Positions 23,714 through 36,158 of a DNA stretch of 64,000 bases are shown here, piece after piece; the stretch's first letter is position 1; each line of letters opens with the position of its first letter. Source of the stretch: Sphingomonas sp. UBA978 (GTDB lineage Bacteria > Pseudomonadota > Alphaproteobacteria > Sphingomonadales > Sphingomonadaceae); NCBI RefSeq assembly GCF_002292295.1, contig NZ_DBBS01000002.1, forward strand, positions 1 to 64,000, read 5' to 3'. The notes under the pieces are model-generated. The model saw nothing but the letters and a program-made list of their open reading frames with translations. It ran no database searches and had not been told where the DNA came from. The position numbers and the translations under genes were made by a program.

Positions 23714-26026
23714 ATGAAGACCATGACCGTCACTGTTGCCACCTTGGGCTTTCCACGCATCGGCCCGCGCCGCGAACTCAAATTCGCCCTCGAACGATAT
23801 TGGGCGGGCAAGGCGTCGAAGCAGGACCTGCTGACCGACGCCGCCGCCCTGCGCACCGCCGCCTGGGCGCGCCAGCATGCGCTGGGCGCCGACTGGCTGC
23901 CGTCCAACGATTTCTCGCTCTACGACCATGTCCTCGACACCAGCGTCATGCTCGGCGCGGTGCCGGCACGCTATGGCGCCGCCGACGGACAGGCCGGGCT
24001 CGACACCTATTTCGCGATGGCACGCGGCACGACCGCGCCGGCCGGCGACGATCAGGGCGACGGCTGCGGCCACGCCAGCCTGACCGCTTGCGAGATGACC
24101 AAATGGTTCGACACCAACTACCATTACATGGTCCCCGAACTGGTCGCCGGACAAACGCTCGCGCTCAACCCGCTCAAGATCGTCGACGAATATCGCGAGG
24201 CGAAGGCGCAGGGCTACGAGACGCGGCCGGTGTTGCTCGGGCCGGTGACCTGGCTCAGCCTCGCCAAGGGGCGCGACGTCGATCCGTTCGCCTTCCTCGA
24301 CGAGGTGCTGGGGCTCTACGCCGCGATCCTCGGCCAGCTCGCCGCGGCGGGGGCGGAATGGGTGCAGATCGACGAGCCGGTGCTGGTGCTCGACCTCGAC
24401 GATCGCCAGCGCACCGCGCTGACCCGCGCCTACGCCCGCCTGTCGCGGGTCGGCGTCAAGCTGATGCTGACCACCTATTTCGGCGCGCTCGACGACAATC
24501 TGTGGCTCGCCGCGGCGCTGCCGGTGGCGGGGCTGCACGTCGATCTGGTCCGTGCGCCGCAGCAGCTCGATGCGCTGCTCGCCAAGGCGCCGAAATCGCT
24601 GTTGCTGTCGCTGGGGGTCATCGACGGCCGCAACGTCTGGCGTGCCGACCTCGCCGCCTTGCTCGACCGGCTGGAACCGATCGCGGCGACCCGCGACATC
24701 GTGCTCGCGCCCTCCTGTTCGCTGCTCCACGTACCGGTCGATCTCGCGCTCGAAACCCGGCTCGACGACGAGGTCGCGCAATGGCTCGCCTTTGCGGTAC
24801 AGAAGGTCGCCGAGCTCGACACGCTGAAGCGCGCGCTCAACCACGGCCGCGACAGCGTCGCCGACCGGCTCGCCGCCGCAACCGCGGCGGCCGCGGCGCG
24901 CAAGGTGTCGGCGCGTATCCACGATCCCTATGTCGCGGTGCGGCTCGCCGCGGTGACGCCGGACATGGTCGAACGCCGCTCGGGCCACGCCACCCGCATC
25001 GCCGCGCAGGCCGCGGTGCTGGACCTGCCCGCCTATCCGACCACCACGATCGGTTCGTTCCCGCAGACCGCCGCGGTGCGCCACGCTCGTGCCGAACACA
25101 ATCGCGGCCATCTCAGCGGTGCTGATTACGACCGGTTCCTGCGCGCGGAGACGACGCGGGCGATCCGCTGGCAGGAGGATGTCGGGCTCGACATGCTCGT
25201 CCATGGCGAATTCGAGCGCAACGACATGGTGCAATATTTCGGCGAGCAGCTGTCGGGCTTCGCCTTTACCGTCAACGGCTGGGTGCAAAGCTACGGCTCG
25301 CGCTGCGTCCGCCCGCCGATCCTGTTCGGCGACGTCACGCGGCCGCGGCCGATGACGGTCGACTGGTGGCGCTTTGCGCAGGACCAGACCCGGCGGCCGG
25401 TCAAGGGGATGCTGACCGGGCCGGTGACGATCCTCAACTGGTCGTTCGTGCGCGACGACCAGCCGCGCGAGGCGAGCTGTCGCCAGATCGCGCTCGCCAT
25501 CCGCGACGAGGTGATCGACCTCGAGGCGGCGGGCGCGCAGGCGATCCAGATCGACGAGGCGGCCTTGCGCGAGGGGCTGCCGCTGCGGCGGCGCGACTGG
25601 CAGGCCTATCTCGACTGGGCGGTCGCCTGTTTCCGGCTCTGTGCCGCCGGGGTGGCCGATGCGACGCAGATCCACACCCACATGTGCTATTCGGAGTTCA
25701 ACGACATCCTGCCGGCGATCGGCGCGATGGACGCCGACGTCATTTCGATCGAGACGGCGCGATCGCAGATGGAGCTGCTCGAGGGCTTCGCCCGCTATCG
25801 CTACCCCAGTGCGATCGGGCCGGGGGTGTACGACATCCATGCGCCGCGCGTGCCCTCGCGCGACGAGATGGTCGCGCTGATCCGGCTCGCCCGCCGCCAT
25901 CTCGCGCCCGCGCAATTGTGGGTGAACCCCGATTGCGGGCTGAAGACGCGCGGCTGGGCCGAGGTCACGCCGGCGATCGAGGCGATGGTCGCTGCCGCCC
26001 GCGAATTGCGCGCCGATCCGGTCTGA
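23714..26026 (+). CDS. metE: Cobalamin-independent methionine synthase
   Basis: Transfers a methyl group from 5-methyltetrahydropteroyltri-glutamate to homocysteine in the cytosol, the last step of methionine synthesis. 770 residues, the normal MetE length; ATG 23723 is an alternative start. The N-terminal half starts ATLGFPRIGPRRELKFALE. The catalytic half carries the zinc ligands in THMCYSEF (about residue 655) and NPDCGLKTRGW (about 740), plus TTIGSFPQT at the domain boundary. A B12 riboswitch precedes it, so it is expected to be off in B12-replete cells. A strong hairpin separates it from convergent pccA. Confidence 0.97.
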   Translation: MKTMTVTVATLGFPRIGPRRELKFALERYWAGKASKQDLLTDAAALRTAAWARQHALGADWLPSNDFSLYDHVLDTSVMLGAVPARYGAADGQAGLDTYFAMARGTTAPAGDDQGDGCGHASLTACEMTKWFDTNYHYMVPELVAGQTLALNPLKIVDEYREAKAQGYETRPVLLGPVTWLSLAKGRDVDPFAFLDEVLGLYAAILGQLAAAGAEWVQIDEPVLVLDLDDRQRTALTRAYARLSRVGVKLMLTTYFGALDDNLWLAAALPVAGLHVDLVRAPQQLDALLAKAPKSLLLSLGVIDGRNVWRADLAALLDRLEPIAATRDIVLAPSCSLLHVPVDLALETRLDDEVAQWLAFAVQKVAELDTLKRALNHGRDSVADRLAAATAAAAARKVSARIHDPYVAVRLAAVTPDMVERRSGHATRIAAQAAVLDLPAYPTTTIGSFPQTAAVRHARAEHNRGHLSGADYDRFLRAETTRAIRWQEDVGLDMLVHGEFERNDMVQYFGEQLSGFAFTVNGWVQSYGSRCVRPPILFGDVTRPRPMTVDWWRFAQDQTRRPVKGMLTGPVTILNWSFVRDDQPREASCRQIALAIRDEVIDLEAAGAQAIQIDEAALREGLPLRRRDWQAYLDWAVACFRLCAAGVADATQIHTHMCYSEFNDILPAIGAMDADVISIETARSQMELLEGFARYRYPSAIGPGVYDIHAPRVPSRDEMVALIRLARRHLAPAQLWVNPDCGLKTRGWAEVTPAIEAMVAAARELRADPV

Positions 26027-26035
26027 CCGGCGCGT

Positions 26036-26079
26036 CGACCGACCGGCCAGTCCCCCGTGCGGGGGCGGCCGGTCGGTCG
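26036..26079. terminator. Bidirectional terminator between metE and pccA
   Basis: Inverted repeat with 13-base arms (CGACCGACCGGCC / GGCCGGTCGGTCG) and a nested CCCCCG / CGGGGG hairpin in the loop, filling the short gap between two convergent genes. There is no strong T-run. Confidence 0.7.
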
Positions 26080-26081
26080 GT

Positions 26082-28157
<2,076 letters not shown>

Positions 28158-28173
28158 GTCCGTTCCTCGATTG

Positions 28174-28437
28174 TCAGCGCGTGGCCGTGACGGCGGGAGC
28201 ACCGCGCAGCAGGCCTTCGGTGCTCAGGTCCTCGTCGATGTCGGGCCAGTGGATGCCATAGCCGGCACCCGCCTTTTCCCAATGCGCACGCTGTTCGGGC
28301 GTGGCGTGCAGCAGTCGGGGATACCAGGCGAGCGGCGCGGCGATGCTGCGACCGTCCATCAGATCGACGATCAGGCTCGCGGCGTCGAAGCGCACGTCGA
28401 GCACGCGTTCGTCGGTGATCCTAGCCGAAATATTCAT
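28174..28437 (-). CDS. DUF2442 protein
   Basis: An 87-residue protein of the DUF2442 family: MNISARITDERVLDVRFDAASLIVDLMDGRSIAAPLAWYPRLLHATPEQRAHW with the family's GIHWPDIDEDLSTEGLL near the end. DUF2442 genes are very often paired with DUF4160 genes, as here, and the pair has been proposed to act as a toxin-antitoxin-like module; activity is not established. Its ATG overlaps the DUF4160 stop, and pccA begins 16 bases downstream, so the pair is embedded between bioB and pccA. Confidence 0.88.
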   Translation of the reverse strand: MNISARITDERVLDVRFDAASLIVDLMDGRSIAAPLAWYPRLLHATPEQRAHWEKAGAGYGIHWPDIDEDLSTEGLLRGAPAVTATR

Positions 28438-28655
28438 GCCACGCCTCCAGCAAGCCGGTACGGTGCTCCTCGACCATCGATAGGCAGGTCGTTGGTCTCA
28501 TGCGCGCGAAAGCCGCGGCTTTTCGCGACCTCCACGACGGTCAGCCACACCTTGATCGTGGCATCGCCGCGATCGATGTGGATGTGCGGCGGTTCGTTGG
28601 GTTCGTGACTGTAAAGATAGAAACGAAACGCGCCGATCCGCAGCACCGTCGGCAT
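28434..28655 (-). CDS. DUF4160 protein, C-terminus apparently frameshifted
   Basis: 73 residues starting at ATG 28655, one base after the bioB stop. The first part MPTVLRIGAFRFYLYSHEPNEPPHIHIDRG is a standard DUF4160 N-terminus. After AKSRGFRAHETNDL (about residue 57) the frame runs into an atypical tail. Dropping one base at about 28482-28487 restores the family ending SMVEEHRTGLLEAWHEYFG, which would stop at 28421 inside the DUF2442 gene. So there is either a real one-base frameshift, a programmed shift or a sequence error. Partner of the DUF2442 gene. Confidence 0.8.
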   Translation of the reverse strand: MPTVLRIGAFRFYLYSHEPNEPPHIHIDRGDATIKVWLTVVEVAKSRGFRAHETNDLPIDGRGAPYRLAGGVA

Positions 28656-28656
28656 G

Positions 28657-29652
28657 TCACTCCGCCGCCTCGGCCAGCCGGCAGTCCGCGGCCATCGGCG
28701 TGACGCCGAGCTTCGCGAAGAGCGCTGCATCCTTGTCGTCGCCGGCGTTGCCCGCGGTCAGCAGTTTGTCGCCGGTGAAGATCGAGTTCGCGCCCGCCAT
28801 GAAGCACAGGGCCTGCGTCGATTCCGACATGCTCTCGCGCCCCGCCGACAGGCGGACCATGCTTTCGGGCATGGTGATGCGCGCGACGGCGACGGTGCGG
28901 ACGAATTCGATCTCGTCGATCCTGGCGAGCGGCGTATCGGCGAGCATGTCGCCGAGCACCGTGCCCTTGACCGGCACCAAAGCGTTGACCGGCACGCTGC
29001 CGGGATGCTCCGGCAGGGTGGCGAGCGCATGGACGAAGCCGACGCGATCGTCACGCGTCTCGCCCATGCCGACGATGCCGCCGCAGCACACGTTGATCCC
29101 GGCGCTGCGTACCGCGTCGAGCGTATCGAGCCGCTCCTGAAAGCTGCGCGTCGTGATGACGTCGCCATAGCGTTCGGGCGAGGTGTCGATATTGTGGTTG
29201 TAGTAATCGAGGCCCGCGTCGGCGAGCTGCCGCGCCTGATGCGGTTCGAGCATGCCCAATGTCATGCAGGTTTCCATGCCCATGCCGCGCACGCCCTCGA
29301 CCATCGCCAGAATCGCGCCCATGTCGCGGTCCTTGGGGTTGCGCCACGCCGCGCCCATGCAGAAGCGGGTCGAGCCGTTGTCCTTCGCCTGCGCCGCCGC
29401 CTGCAGCACGGCGCGGACGTCCATCAGCTTGGTCGCCTTGACGCCGCTGTCGGCGCTGACCGACTGCGAGCAATAGCCGCAATCCTCCGGGCAACCGCCG
29501 GTCTTGATCGACAGCAGCGTCGACAGCTGGACCTGCGACGGCGCATGATGCGCGCGGTGGACGCCCTGTGCCTGCCACATCAGCTCGTCGAACGGCAGGT
29601 CGAACAGCGCGGCGATCTCGTCGCGGGTCCAGTCGTTACGCACCGTGTTCAT
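28657..29652 (-). CDS. bioB: Biotin synthase
   Basis: Radical-SAM enzyme that inserts sulfur into dethiobiotin to make biotin. Start at ATG 29652 (MNTVRNDWTRDEIAALFDLPF), giving 331 residues, typical for BioB. The 4Fe-4S motif CPEDCGYCSQS is intact, and conserved segments such as VCCGGIVGMGE and KTGGC are seen. It lies inside the propionate operon (mce, mcm, lprI-like, bioB, DUF4160, DUF2442, pccA), physically linking cofactor supply to the biotin-dependent carboxylase. Its start overlaps the upstream gene's stop (ATGA). Confidence 0.97.
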   Translation of the reverse strand: MNTVRNDWTRDEIAALFDLPFDELMWQAQGVHRAHHAPSQVQLSTLLSIKTGGCPEDCGYCSQSVSADSGVKATKLMDVRAVLQAAAQAKDNGSTRFCMGAAWRNPKDRDMGAILAMVEGVRGMGMETCMTLGMLEPHQARQLADAGLDYYNHNIDTSPERYGDVITTRSFQERLDTLDAVRSAGINVCCGGIVGMGETRDDRVGFVHALATLPEHPGSVPVNALVPVKGTVLGDMLADTPLARIDEIEFVRTVAVARITMPESMVRLSAGRESMSESTQALCFMAGANSIFTGDKLLTAGNAGDDKDAALFAKLGVTPMAADCRLAEAAE

Positions 29653-30025
29653 CGTCCCCGCTGCCACATCATGTCCTTCAATTGTGCCGTCCGTTCGCGC
29701 GTCAATCGCGCGAGGCATTGCGCCCGTACCATCGGCTGCATCGAACCGCCCGCATATTCCCCGCCCTCGATCGTGCACTGGGAATCGCGAAACGCCAGCC
29801 AGGCGCGCTGGCTGGCGAGCGTCGCCGCGGCATAGCCGAACCCGCCGCCGCGCGTGGTGTCGGCGGCGTCGCGCCGCTTCATCGCCGCATAGGTGCGCTG
29901 CCACTGGGCGGTCATCGTCGCATCGGCGGCCTTCCACGCGGCGCCGGCCTCCTGGTTCATCGCGGTCTGGGTCTGCGCGCCGGCCGGTGCCGCCACCAGC
30001 AACGCGGCGGACAGGGCGTAACGGA

Positions 30026-30029
<4 letters not shown>
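29649..30029 (-). CDS. LprI-like (DUF1311) exported protein
   Basis: A 126-residue protein with a signal peptide (MIRYALSAALLVAAPAGAQ) and a DUF1311/lysozyme-inhibitor LprI-type domain. It shows the W-K.AD..M..QW.R.Y..M pattern, LASQRAWLAFRDSQC and a second conserved Cys in VRAQCLARLTRERTAQL; the two cysteines could form a disulfide. The periplasmic location sits oddly in an operon for propionyl-CoA metabolism. It overlaps mcm upstream and bioB downstream by 4 bases each (ATGA), so all three are translationally coupled. Confidence 0.82.
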
Positions 30030-32216
<2,187 letters not shown>

Positions 32217-32230
<14 letters not shown>

Positions 32231-32636
32231 CAGGCGTCTCCATCAGTTCGACCAGAACGCCGCCCATGTCCTTCGGGTGCACGAAGACGATCGGCGTGCC
32301 ATGCGCCCCGATGCGCGGTTCGCCGAGCACGCGCGCGCCCTTCGCTTTTAGGTCGGCGACGGCGACGTGGATGTCGGGCACCTCGAAGCAGACGTGATGC
32401 TGCCCGCCGGCGGGATTGCTGCGCAGGAAGCCGGCGATCGGCGAGGTGTCGTCATAGGGTTCAATCAGCTCGATCTGCGTGTTGGGCGTGTCGATGAAAC
32501 ACACCTTCACCCCCTGCGCGGGCAGGTCGAACGGTTCGCCGATCACTGTCGCGCCGAGCAGGTTGCGATACGTCTCGATCGATCGGGCGATCGACGGCGT
32601 GGCGACGCCGACATGGTTGAGGCGGCCGAGGATCAT
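32217..32636 (-). CDS. mce: Methylmalonyl-CoA epimerase
   Basis: Interconverts (S)- and (R)-methylmalonyl-CoA, joining the carboxylase and mutase steps. A 139-residue VOC-fold protein starting at ATG 32636 (MILGRLNHVGVATPSI), which has GGGAGGAAAA upstream. Metal ligands fit the family: His in LNHVGVA, His in GGQHHVCFEV, and Glu in MGGVLVELME. The longer open frame upstream runs into a palindromic repeat and is not part of the gene. The first base of its ribosome site abuts that repeat. Confidence 0.95.
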
Positions 32637-32650
32637 GCGTGTTTTCCTCC

Positions 32651-32727
32651 CGTCATTGCGAGCGCAGCGCGGCAATCCAGGGCAACGCGCGCGACTCTGG
32701 ATTGCTTCGCTGCGCTCGCAATGACGG
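32651..32727. repeat. Palindromic repeat, mce-proximal copy
   Basis: A 77-base imperfect palindrome with outer arms CGTCATTGCGAGCGCAGCG and its complement, and inner CAATCCAG / CTGGATTG around a 14-base loop. It is closely similar to the element at 33048-33127. This repeat type (CGTCATTGCGAGCG...) is a common dispersed palindrome in alphaproteobacteria. Its CDS-facing arm matches that of the other copy in inverted orientation with one mismatch over about 31 bases. Confidence 0.85.
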
Positions 32728-32741
32728 CACAGGTGGGTGTG

Positions 32742-33032
32742 TCAGCCATGCATGATCTGCTCGTAAAGGTCGTGCCAGCCAGGATTCATCGCTTCGATCA
32801 GCGCGAGCTTTTTCGCGCGCGATCCGGCCTTGATCTGTTTCTCGCGCAGGATCGCCGCCTCCATCGTATCCGCCGCTTCGAACCAGACGAGCAGCTTGCA
32901 GCCGTAACGCTTGGTGAAGCCGTCCATCAGCCCTTCGCGATGTTCCCACGCTCGCCGCGGCAGGTTCGACGTCACGCCGACGTAGATCGTGCCGTTGCGG
33001 CCGCTCGCCACCATGTAGATCGTCGGGTGCAT
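32742..33032 (-). CDS. GIY-YIG family endonuclease
   Basis: A 96-residue stand-alone GIY-YIG nuclease. The motif appears as IYMVAS...GTIYVGVTSNLPRRAWEHREG, with the two Tyr and the catalytic Arg in NLPRR; Glu in REKQIKAGSR fits the metal-binding residue. It resembles the small UPF0213/YhbQ-like class with no extra DNA-binding domain. It is bounded on both sides by palindromic repeats and is inserted between pccB and mce on the operon strand. Targets of such proteins are generally unknown. Confidence 0.9.
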   Translation of the reverse strand: MHPTIYMVASGRNGTIYVGVTSNLPRRAWEHREGLMDGFTKRYGCKLLVWFEAADTMEAAILREKQIKAGSRAKKLALIEAMNPGWHDLYEQIMHG

Positions 33033-33047
33033 TCACAGCCCGCCCCC

Positions 33048-33127
33048 CGTCATTGCGAGCGTAGCGAAGCAATCCAGAGCCCCACATCCGGACACTCTGG
33101 ATCGCGTCGCTTCGCTCGCGATGACGG
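33048..33127. repeat. Palindromic repeat, pccB-proximal copy
   Basis: An 80-base imperfect palindrome whose left arm CGTCATTGCGAGCGTAGCG pairs with CGCTTCGCTCGCGATGACG at the right, around CAATCCAGAG / CTCTGGAT and a 15-base loop. It starts 16 bases upstream of the GIY-YIG start and ends 2 bases from the pccB stop codon. Second copy of the element at 32651. Confidence 0.85.
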
Positions 33128-33129
33128 GG

Positions 33130-34656
33130 TCACAGCGGAATATTGTCATGCTTCTTCCACGGATTCTCTAGGCTCTTGCCCTTGAGTTTCCGCAAGCCCA
33201 GCGCGATCCGCCGCCGGGTCGAGTGCGGCTGGATCACCTCGTCGATGAAGCCCTTGCTCGCCGCGACGAAGGGGTTGGCGAAGCGTGCCTCGTACTCGGC
33301 GGTACGCTCGGCGATCTCCTCGGGCGTTTTCCCGCGGAAGATGATCTCCACCGCGCCCTTCGCGCCCATCACCGCGATCTCGGCGGTCGGCCAGGCGTAG
33401 TTGAGGTCGCCGCGCAGATGCTTCGACGCCATCACGTCGTACGCGCCGCCATAGGCCTTGCGGGTGATGACGGTGATCTTGGGCACGGTCGCCTCGGCAT
33501 AGGCGAAGAGCAGCTTCGCGCCATGCTTGATGATGCCGTTATGCTCCTGCGCGGTGCCCGGCAGGAAGCCGGGCACGTCGACGAAGGTCACGATCGGGAT
33601 GTCGAACGCGTCGCAGAAGCGCACGAACCGCGCCGCCTTCTTCGAGGAATTGATGTCGAGCACGCCCGCCAGCACCATCGGCTGGTTGGCGACGAAGCCG
33701 ACCGTGCGCCCCTCGATCCGGCCGAAGCCGGTGATGATGTTGCCCGCATGCGCCGGCTGGGTTTCGAAGAAGTCGCCTTCGTCGACGACCTTCCGGATCA
33801 GCTCGTGCATGTCATAGGGCTGGTTGGCGCTCGCCGGCACCAATGTGTCGAGGCTGGGCTCCAGCCGGTCCCACGCATCCGCGGTCGGGCGTTCCGGCAC
33901 GGGTTCGCGGTTCGAGGCGGGCAGGAAGTCGATGAAGTCGCGCGCCGCCAGCAGCGCCTCGATATCGTTCTCGAACGCATTGTCGGCGACCGACGTCTTG
34001 GTGGTGTGCGTCACCGCGCCGCCCAGCGCCTCCTGTGTCACCACCTCGTTGGTCACCGTCTTGACCACGTCGGGGCCGGTGACGAACATGTAGCTCGAAT
34101 CCTTCACCATGAAGATGAAGTCGGTCATCGCCGGCGAATAGACCGCGCCGCCCGCGCACGGCCCCATGATGAGGCTCAATTGCGGCACGACGCCCGATGC
34201 GAGCACGTTGCGCTGGAACACCTCGGCATAGCCGCCGAGGCTCGCCACGCCCTCCTGGATGCGCGCGCCGCCCGAATCGTTGAGGCCGATCACCGGCGCG
34301 CCGACCTTCAGCGCGGTGTCCATCACCTTGCAGATCTTCTGCGCGTGGCGTTCGGACAGCGACCCGCCGAACACGGTGAAATCCTGGCTGAAGACATAGA
34401 CCAGCCGGCCGTTGATCGTCCCCGATCCGGTGACGACGCCATCGCCGGGGATGATCTGCGTCTCCATGCCGAAATCGACGCAATTGTGCTCGACGTACAT
34501 GTCGATCTCTTCGAACGACCCTTCGTCGAGCAGCACGTCGAGGCGTTCGCGTGCGGTCAGCTTGCCCTTGGCGTGCTGCGCGGCGACGCGTTTTGCGCCA
34601 CCTCCGGCTCTGGCAGCGGTACGACGGCGTTCGAGTTCGTTCAGCGTGGATGACAT
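33130..34656 (-). CDS. pccB: Propionyl-CoA carboxylase, beta (carboxyltransferase) subunit
   Basis: Transfers CO2 from carboxybiotin to propionyl-CoA. Start at ATG 34656 (MSSTLNELERRRTAARAGGG), giving 508 residues, typical of PccB. Key segments are TARERLDVLLDEGSFEE, the oxyanion-type glycines in NDSGGARIQEGV and GPCAGGAVYSPA, and KAYGGAYDVM in the second crotonase-like domain. First gene of the propionate operon, divergent from the scfR-type regulator; repeated TTTGCAAA sequences lie in the 98-base promoter gap. A GIY-YIG cassette separates it from mce. Confidence 0.96.
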   Translation of the reverse strand: MSSTLNELERRRTAARAGGGAKRVAAQHAKGKLTARERLDVLLDEGSFEEIDMYVEHNCVDFGMETQIIPGDGVVTGSGTINGRLVYVFSQDFTVFGGSLSERHAQKICKVMDTALKVGAPVIGLNDSGGARIQEGVASLGGYAEVFQRNVLASGVVPQLSLIMGPCAGGAVYSPAMTDFIFMVKDSSYMFVTGPDVVKTVTNEVVTQEALGGAVTHTTKTSVADNAFENDIEALLAARDFIDFLPASNREPVPERPTADAWDRLEPSLDTLVPASANQPYDMHELIRKVVDEGDFFETQPAHAGNIITGFGRIEGRTVGFVANQPMVLAGVLDINSSKKAARFVRFCDAFDIPIVTFVDVPGFLPGTAQEHNGIIKHGAKLLFAYAEATVPKITVITRKAYGGAYDVMASKHLRGDLNYAWPTAEIAVMGAKGAVEIIFRGKTPEEIAERTAEYEARFANPFVAASKGFIDEVIQPHSTRRRIALGLRKLKGKSLENPWKKHDNIPL

Positions 34657-34710
34657 ACAGGCTCCTGCTCGTCTCTCTCGCCCCGTGTAGCCCGATGCCG
34701 CAACTGTGGT

Positions 34711-34741
34711 TTTGCAAAATTGCAACCATGGGGTTTGCAAA
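34711..34741. promoter_or_regulatory. Probable PccR/ScfR operator between pccB and its regulator
   Basis: Two perfect TTTGCAAA palindromes (34711-34718 and 34734-34741) with a further half-like ATTGCAAC at 34719-34726. TTTGCAAA repeats are the known target of PccR, the short-chain fatty acyl-CoA regulator of Rhodobacter sphaeroides. The site is in the divergent region, 13 bases before the regulator's ATG, so it could control both directions. Confidence 0.8.
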
Positions 34742-34754
34742 GTAGGGCGAGCCG

Positions 34755-36158
34755 ATGGCCGACGTTCCCCGCCCCCGTATCTTCGCCGGCGACCGCGTAC
34801 GGGCGCTGCGCGCGCGCCTGTCGCTCAGCCAGACTGCGCTCAGCCGCCGGCTCGGCATCTCGACCAGCTATCTCTCGCAGATCGAAAGCGGCGACCGGCC
34901 GATCACCGGCGGCGTGCTGGGCGCGCTGGCCCGCGCCTTTCCGCTCGACTGGGTCGATGTCGCGCCCGAGGACGACAGCGCCGCGCTGGTCGGCGCGCTG
35001 GAGGCGGGAACCGATCCCTCCGTCCCCGCCGCGCTGCTGGACGAGGACGCCATCCTGCGCGGGCTGAAGCAGCAGCCGCTGGTGACGCGGCGGATGACCG
35101 CGCTCCATGCCGCGCTGCGCCGCTCGCAGGAGCAATTGCGCGTGCTCGACGACCGCGTCGACGCCAGCCAGCCGACGCTGCTGCCATGGGAGGAGGTGCG
35201 CGACTGGTTCCAGGGCAGCGGCAATTACATCGATCCGCTCGACCGGTTCGCCGAGGCGCTGGCCGACGCCCTGCCCGGCACGCGGTCGACCGCCACCCTG
35301 CTGACCGAACGGCTGCGCGATGCGCACGGCATCGCGGTGATCGAGGACGGCAGCGCGCTGCGCGCCTATGACGCCGCCCGCGCCACCCTGCTGATCGACG
35401 GCGCGCAGCCGATCGAGACGCGGCATTTCCAGCTCGCGCACCAGCTGATCCGGCTGGAGGCGGATGCGCTGATCGAGGGGATCGTCGCCGCCGCACCGCT
35501 GCGGTCGGACGCCGCGCGCGAACTGCTGCGCGTCGGCCTCGCCAATTACGGTGCCGGCGCGTTGCTGATGCCCTATGCCCGGTTCCGCGCCGAGGCCCGC
35601 CGGTGCCGCCACGACGTCGATGCGCTGCGCCAGCGGTTCGGCGTCAGCTTCGAACAGATCTGCCACCGCCTGTCGACGCTGCAGCGGCCCGGCGCGCCCG
35701 GCATCCCCTTCTTCTTCTGCCGCATCGACATGGCGGGCAACATCACCAAGCGCCATTCCGCCACCCGGCTGCAATTCGCGCAATATGGCGGCGCCTGTCC
35801 GCTGTGGGTGGCGCATGAGGCGGTCGCCATCTCCGACCGCATCCTCGTCCAGGTCGCCGAGATGCCCGACGGCGCGCGCTACGTGTCGATGGCCAAGGGG
35901 CTGGTGAAGGCGACCGCCAGCTACCGCCGCACGCCGCGCCGCTATGCGGTGGTGCTGGGGTGCGAGGTCGAACATGCCGGCGATTTCGTCTACGGCGACG
36001 GCCTCGACGTCGGCGGGGCGGGCAGCGCCACCCCGATCGGCCCGTCCTGCCGCATCTGCCCCCGCCGCGACTGCGACCAGCGCGCCTTCCCCCCGGCAGG
36101 CCGCGAATTGCTGATCGACCCCGACCGCCGCACGATCGTACCCTATGCGTTCGAGTGA
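34755..36158 (+). CDS. pccR: Short-chain fatty acyl-CoA transcriptional regulator (PccR/ScfR family)
   Basis: A 467-residue regulator with an N-terminal XRE helix-turn-helix (about 8-65: RVRALRARLSLSQTALSRRLGISTSYLSQIESGDRPI), an IrrE-like central region (HFQLAHQLIRLEADALIEG) and a C-terminal Cys cluster SCRICPRRDCDQRAFP, the layout of the ScfR family. Members sense short-chain acyl-CoAs and control glyoxylate, methylcitrate or propionyl-CoA genes. Divergence from pccB and TTTGCAAA operators support the PccR type. Whether it activates or represses here is not visible. Confidence 0.88.
   Translation: MADVPRPRIFAGDRVRALRARLSLSQTALSRRLGISTSYLSQIESGDRPITGGVLGALARAFPLDWVDVAPEDDSAALVGALEAGTDPSVPAALLDEDAILRGLKQQPLVTRRMTALHAALRRSQEQLRVLDDRVDASQPTLLPWEEVRDWFQGSGNYIDPLDRFAEALADALPGTRSTATLLTERLRDAHGIAVIEDGSALRAYDAARATLLIDGAQPIETRHFQLAHQLIRLEADALIEGIVAAAPLRSDAARELLRVGLANYGAGALLMPYARFRAEARRCRHDVDALRQRFGVSFEQICHRLSTLQRPGAPGIPFFFCRIDMAGNITKRHSATRLQFAQYGGACPLWVAHEAVAISDRILVQVAEMPDGARYVSMAKGLVKATASYRRTPRRYAVVLGCEVEHAGDFVYGDGLDVGGAGSATPIGPSCRICPRRDCDQRAFPPAGRELLIDPDRRTIVPYAFE

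Larger units (their letters stand above)
32651..33127. mobile_element. Candidate GIY-YIG nuclease cassette bounded by inverted palindromes
   Basis: A single small nuclease gene lies between two copies of a long palindrome, the whole filling the pccB-mce junction of an otherwise tight operon. The copies face each other, like terminal inverted repeats. No target-site duplication is evident. That it is or was mobile is inference from architecture; a chance insertion of two repeats beside a resident gene is the alternative. Confidence 0.45.

Noticed and set aside
23348..25915. 855-codon open frame on the minus strand
   Set aside because: Antisense to metE and running through the riboswitch; no recognisable domain.
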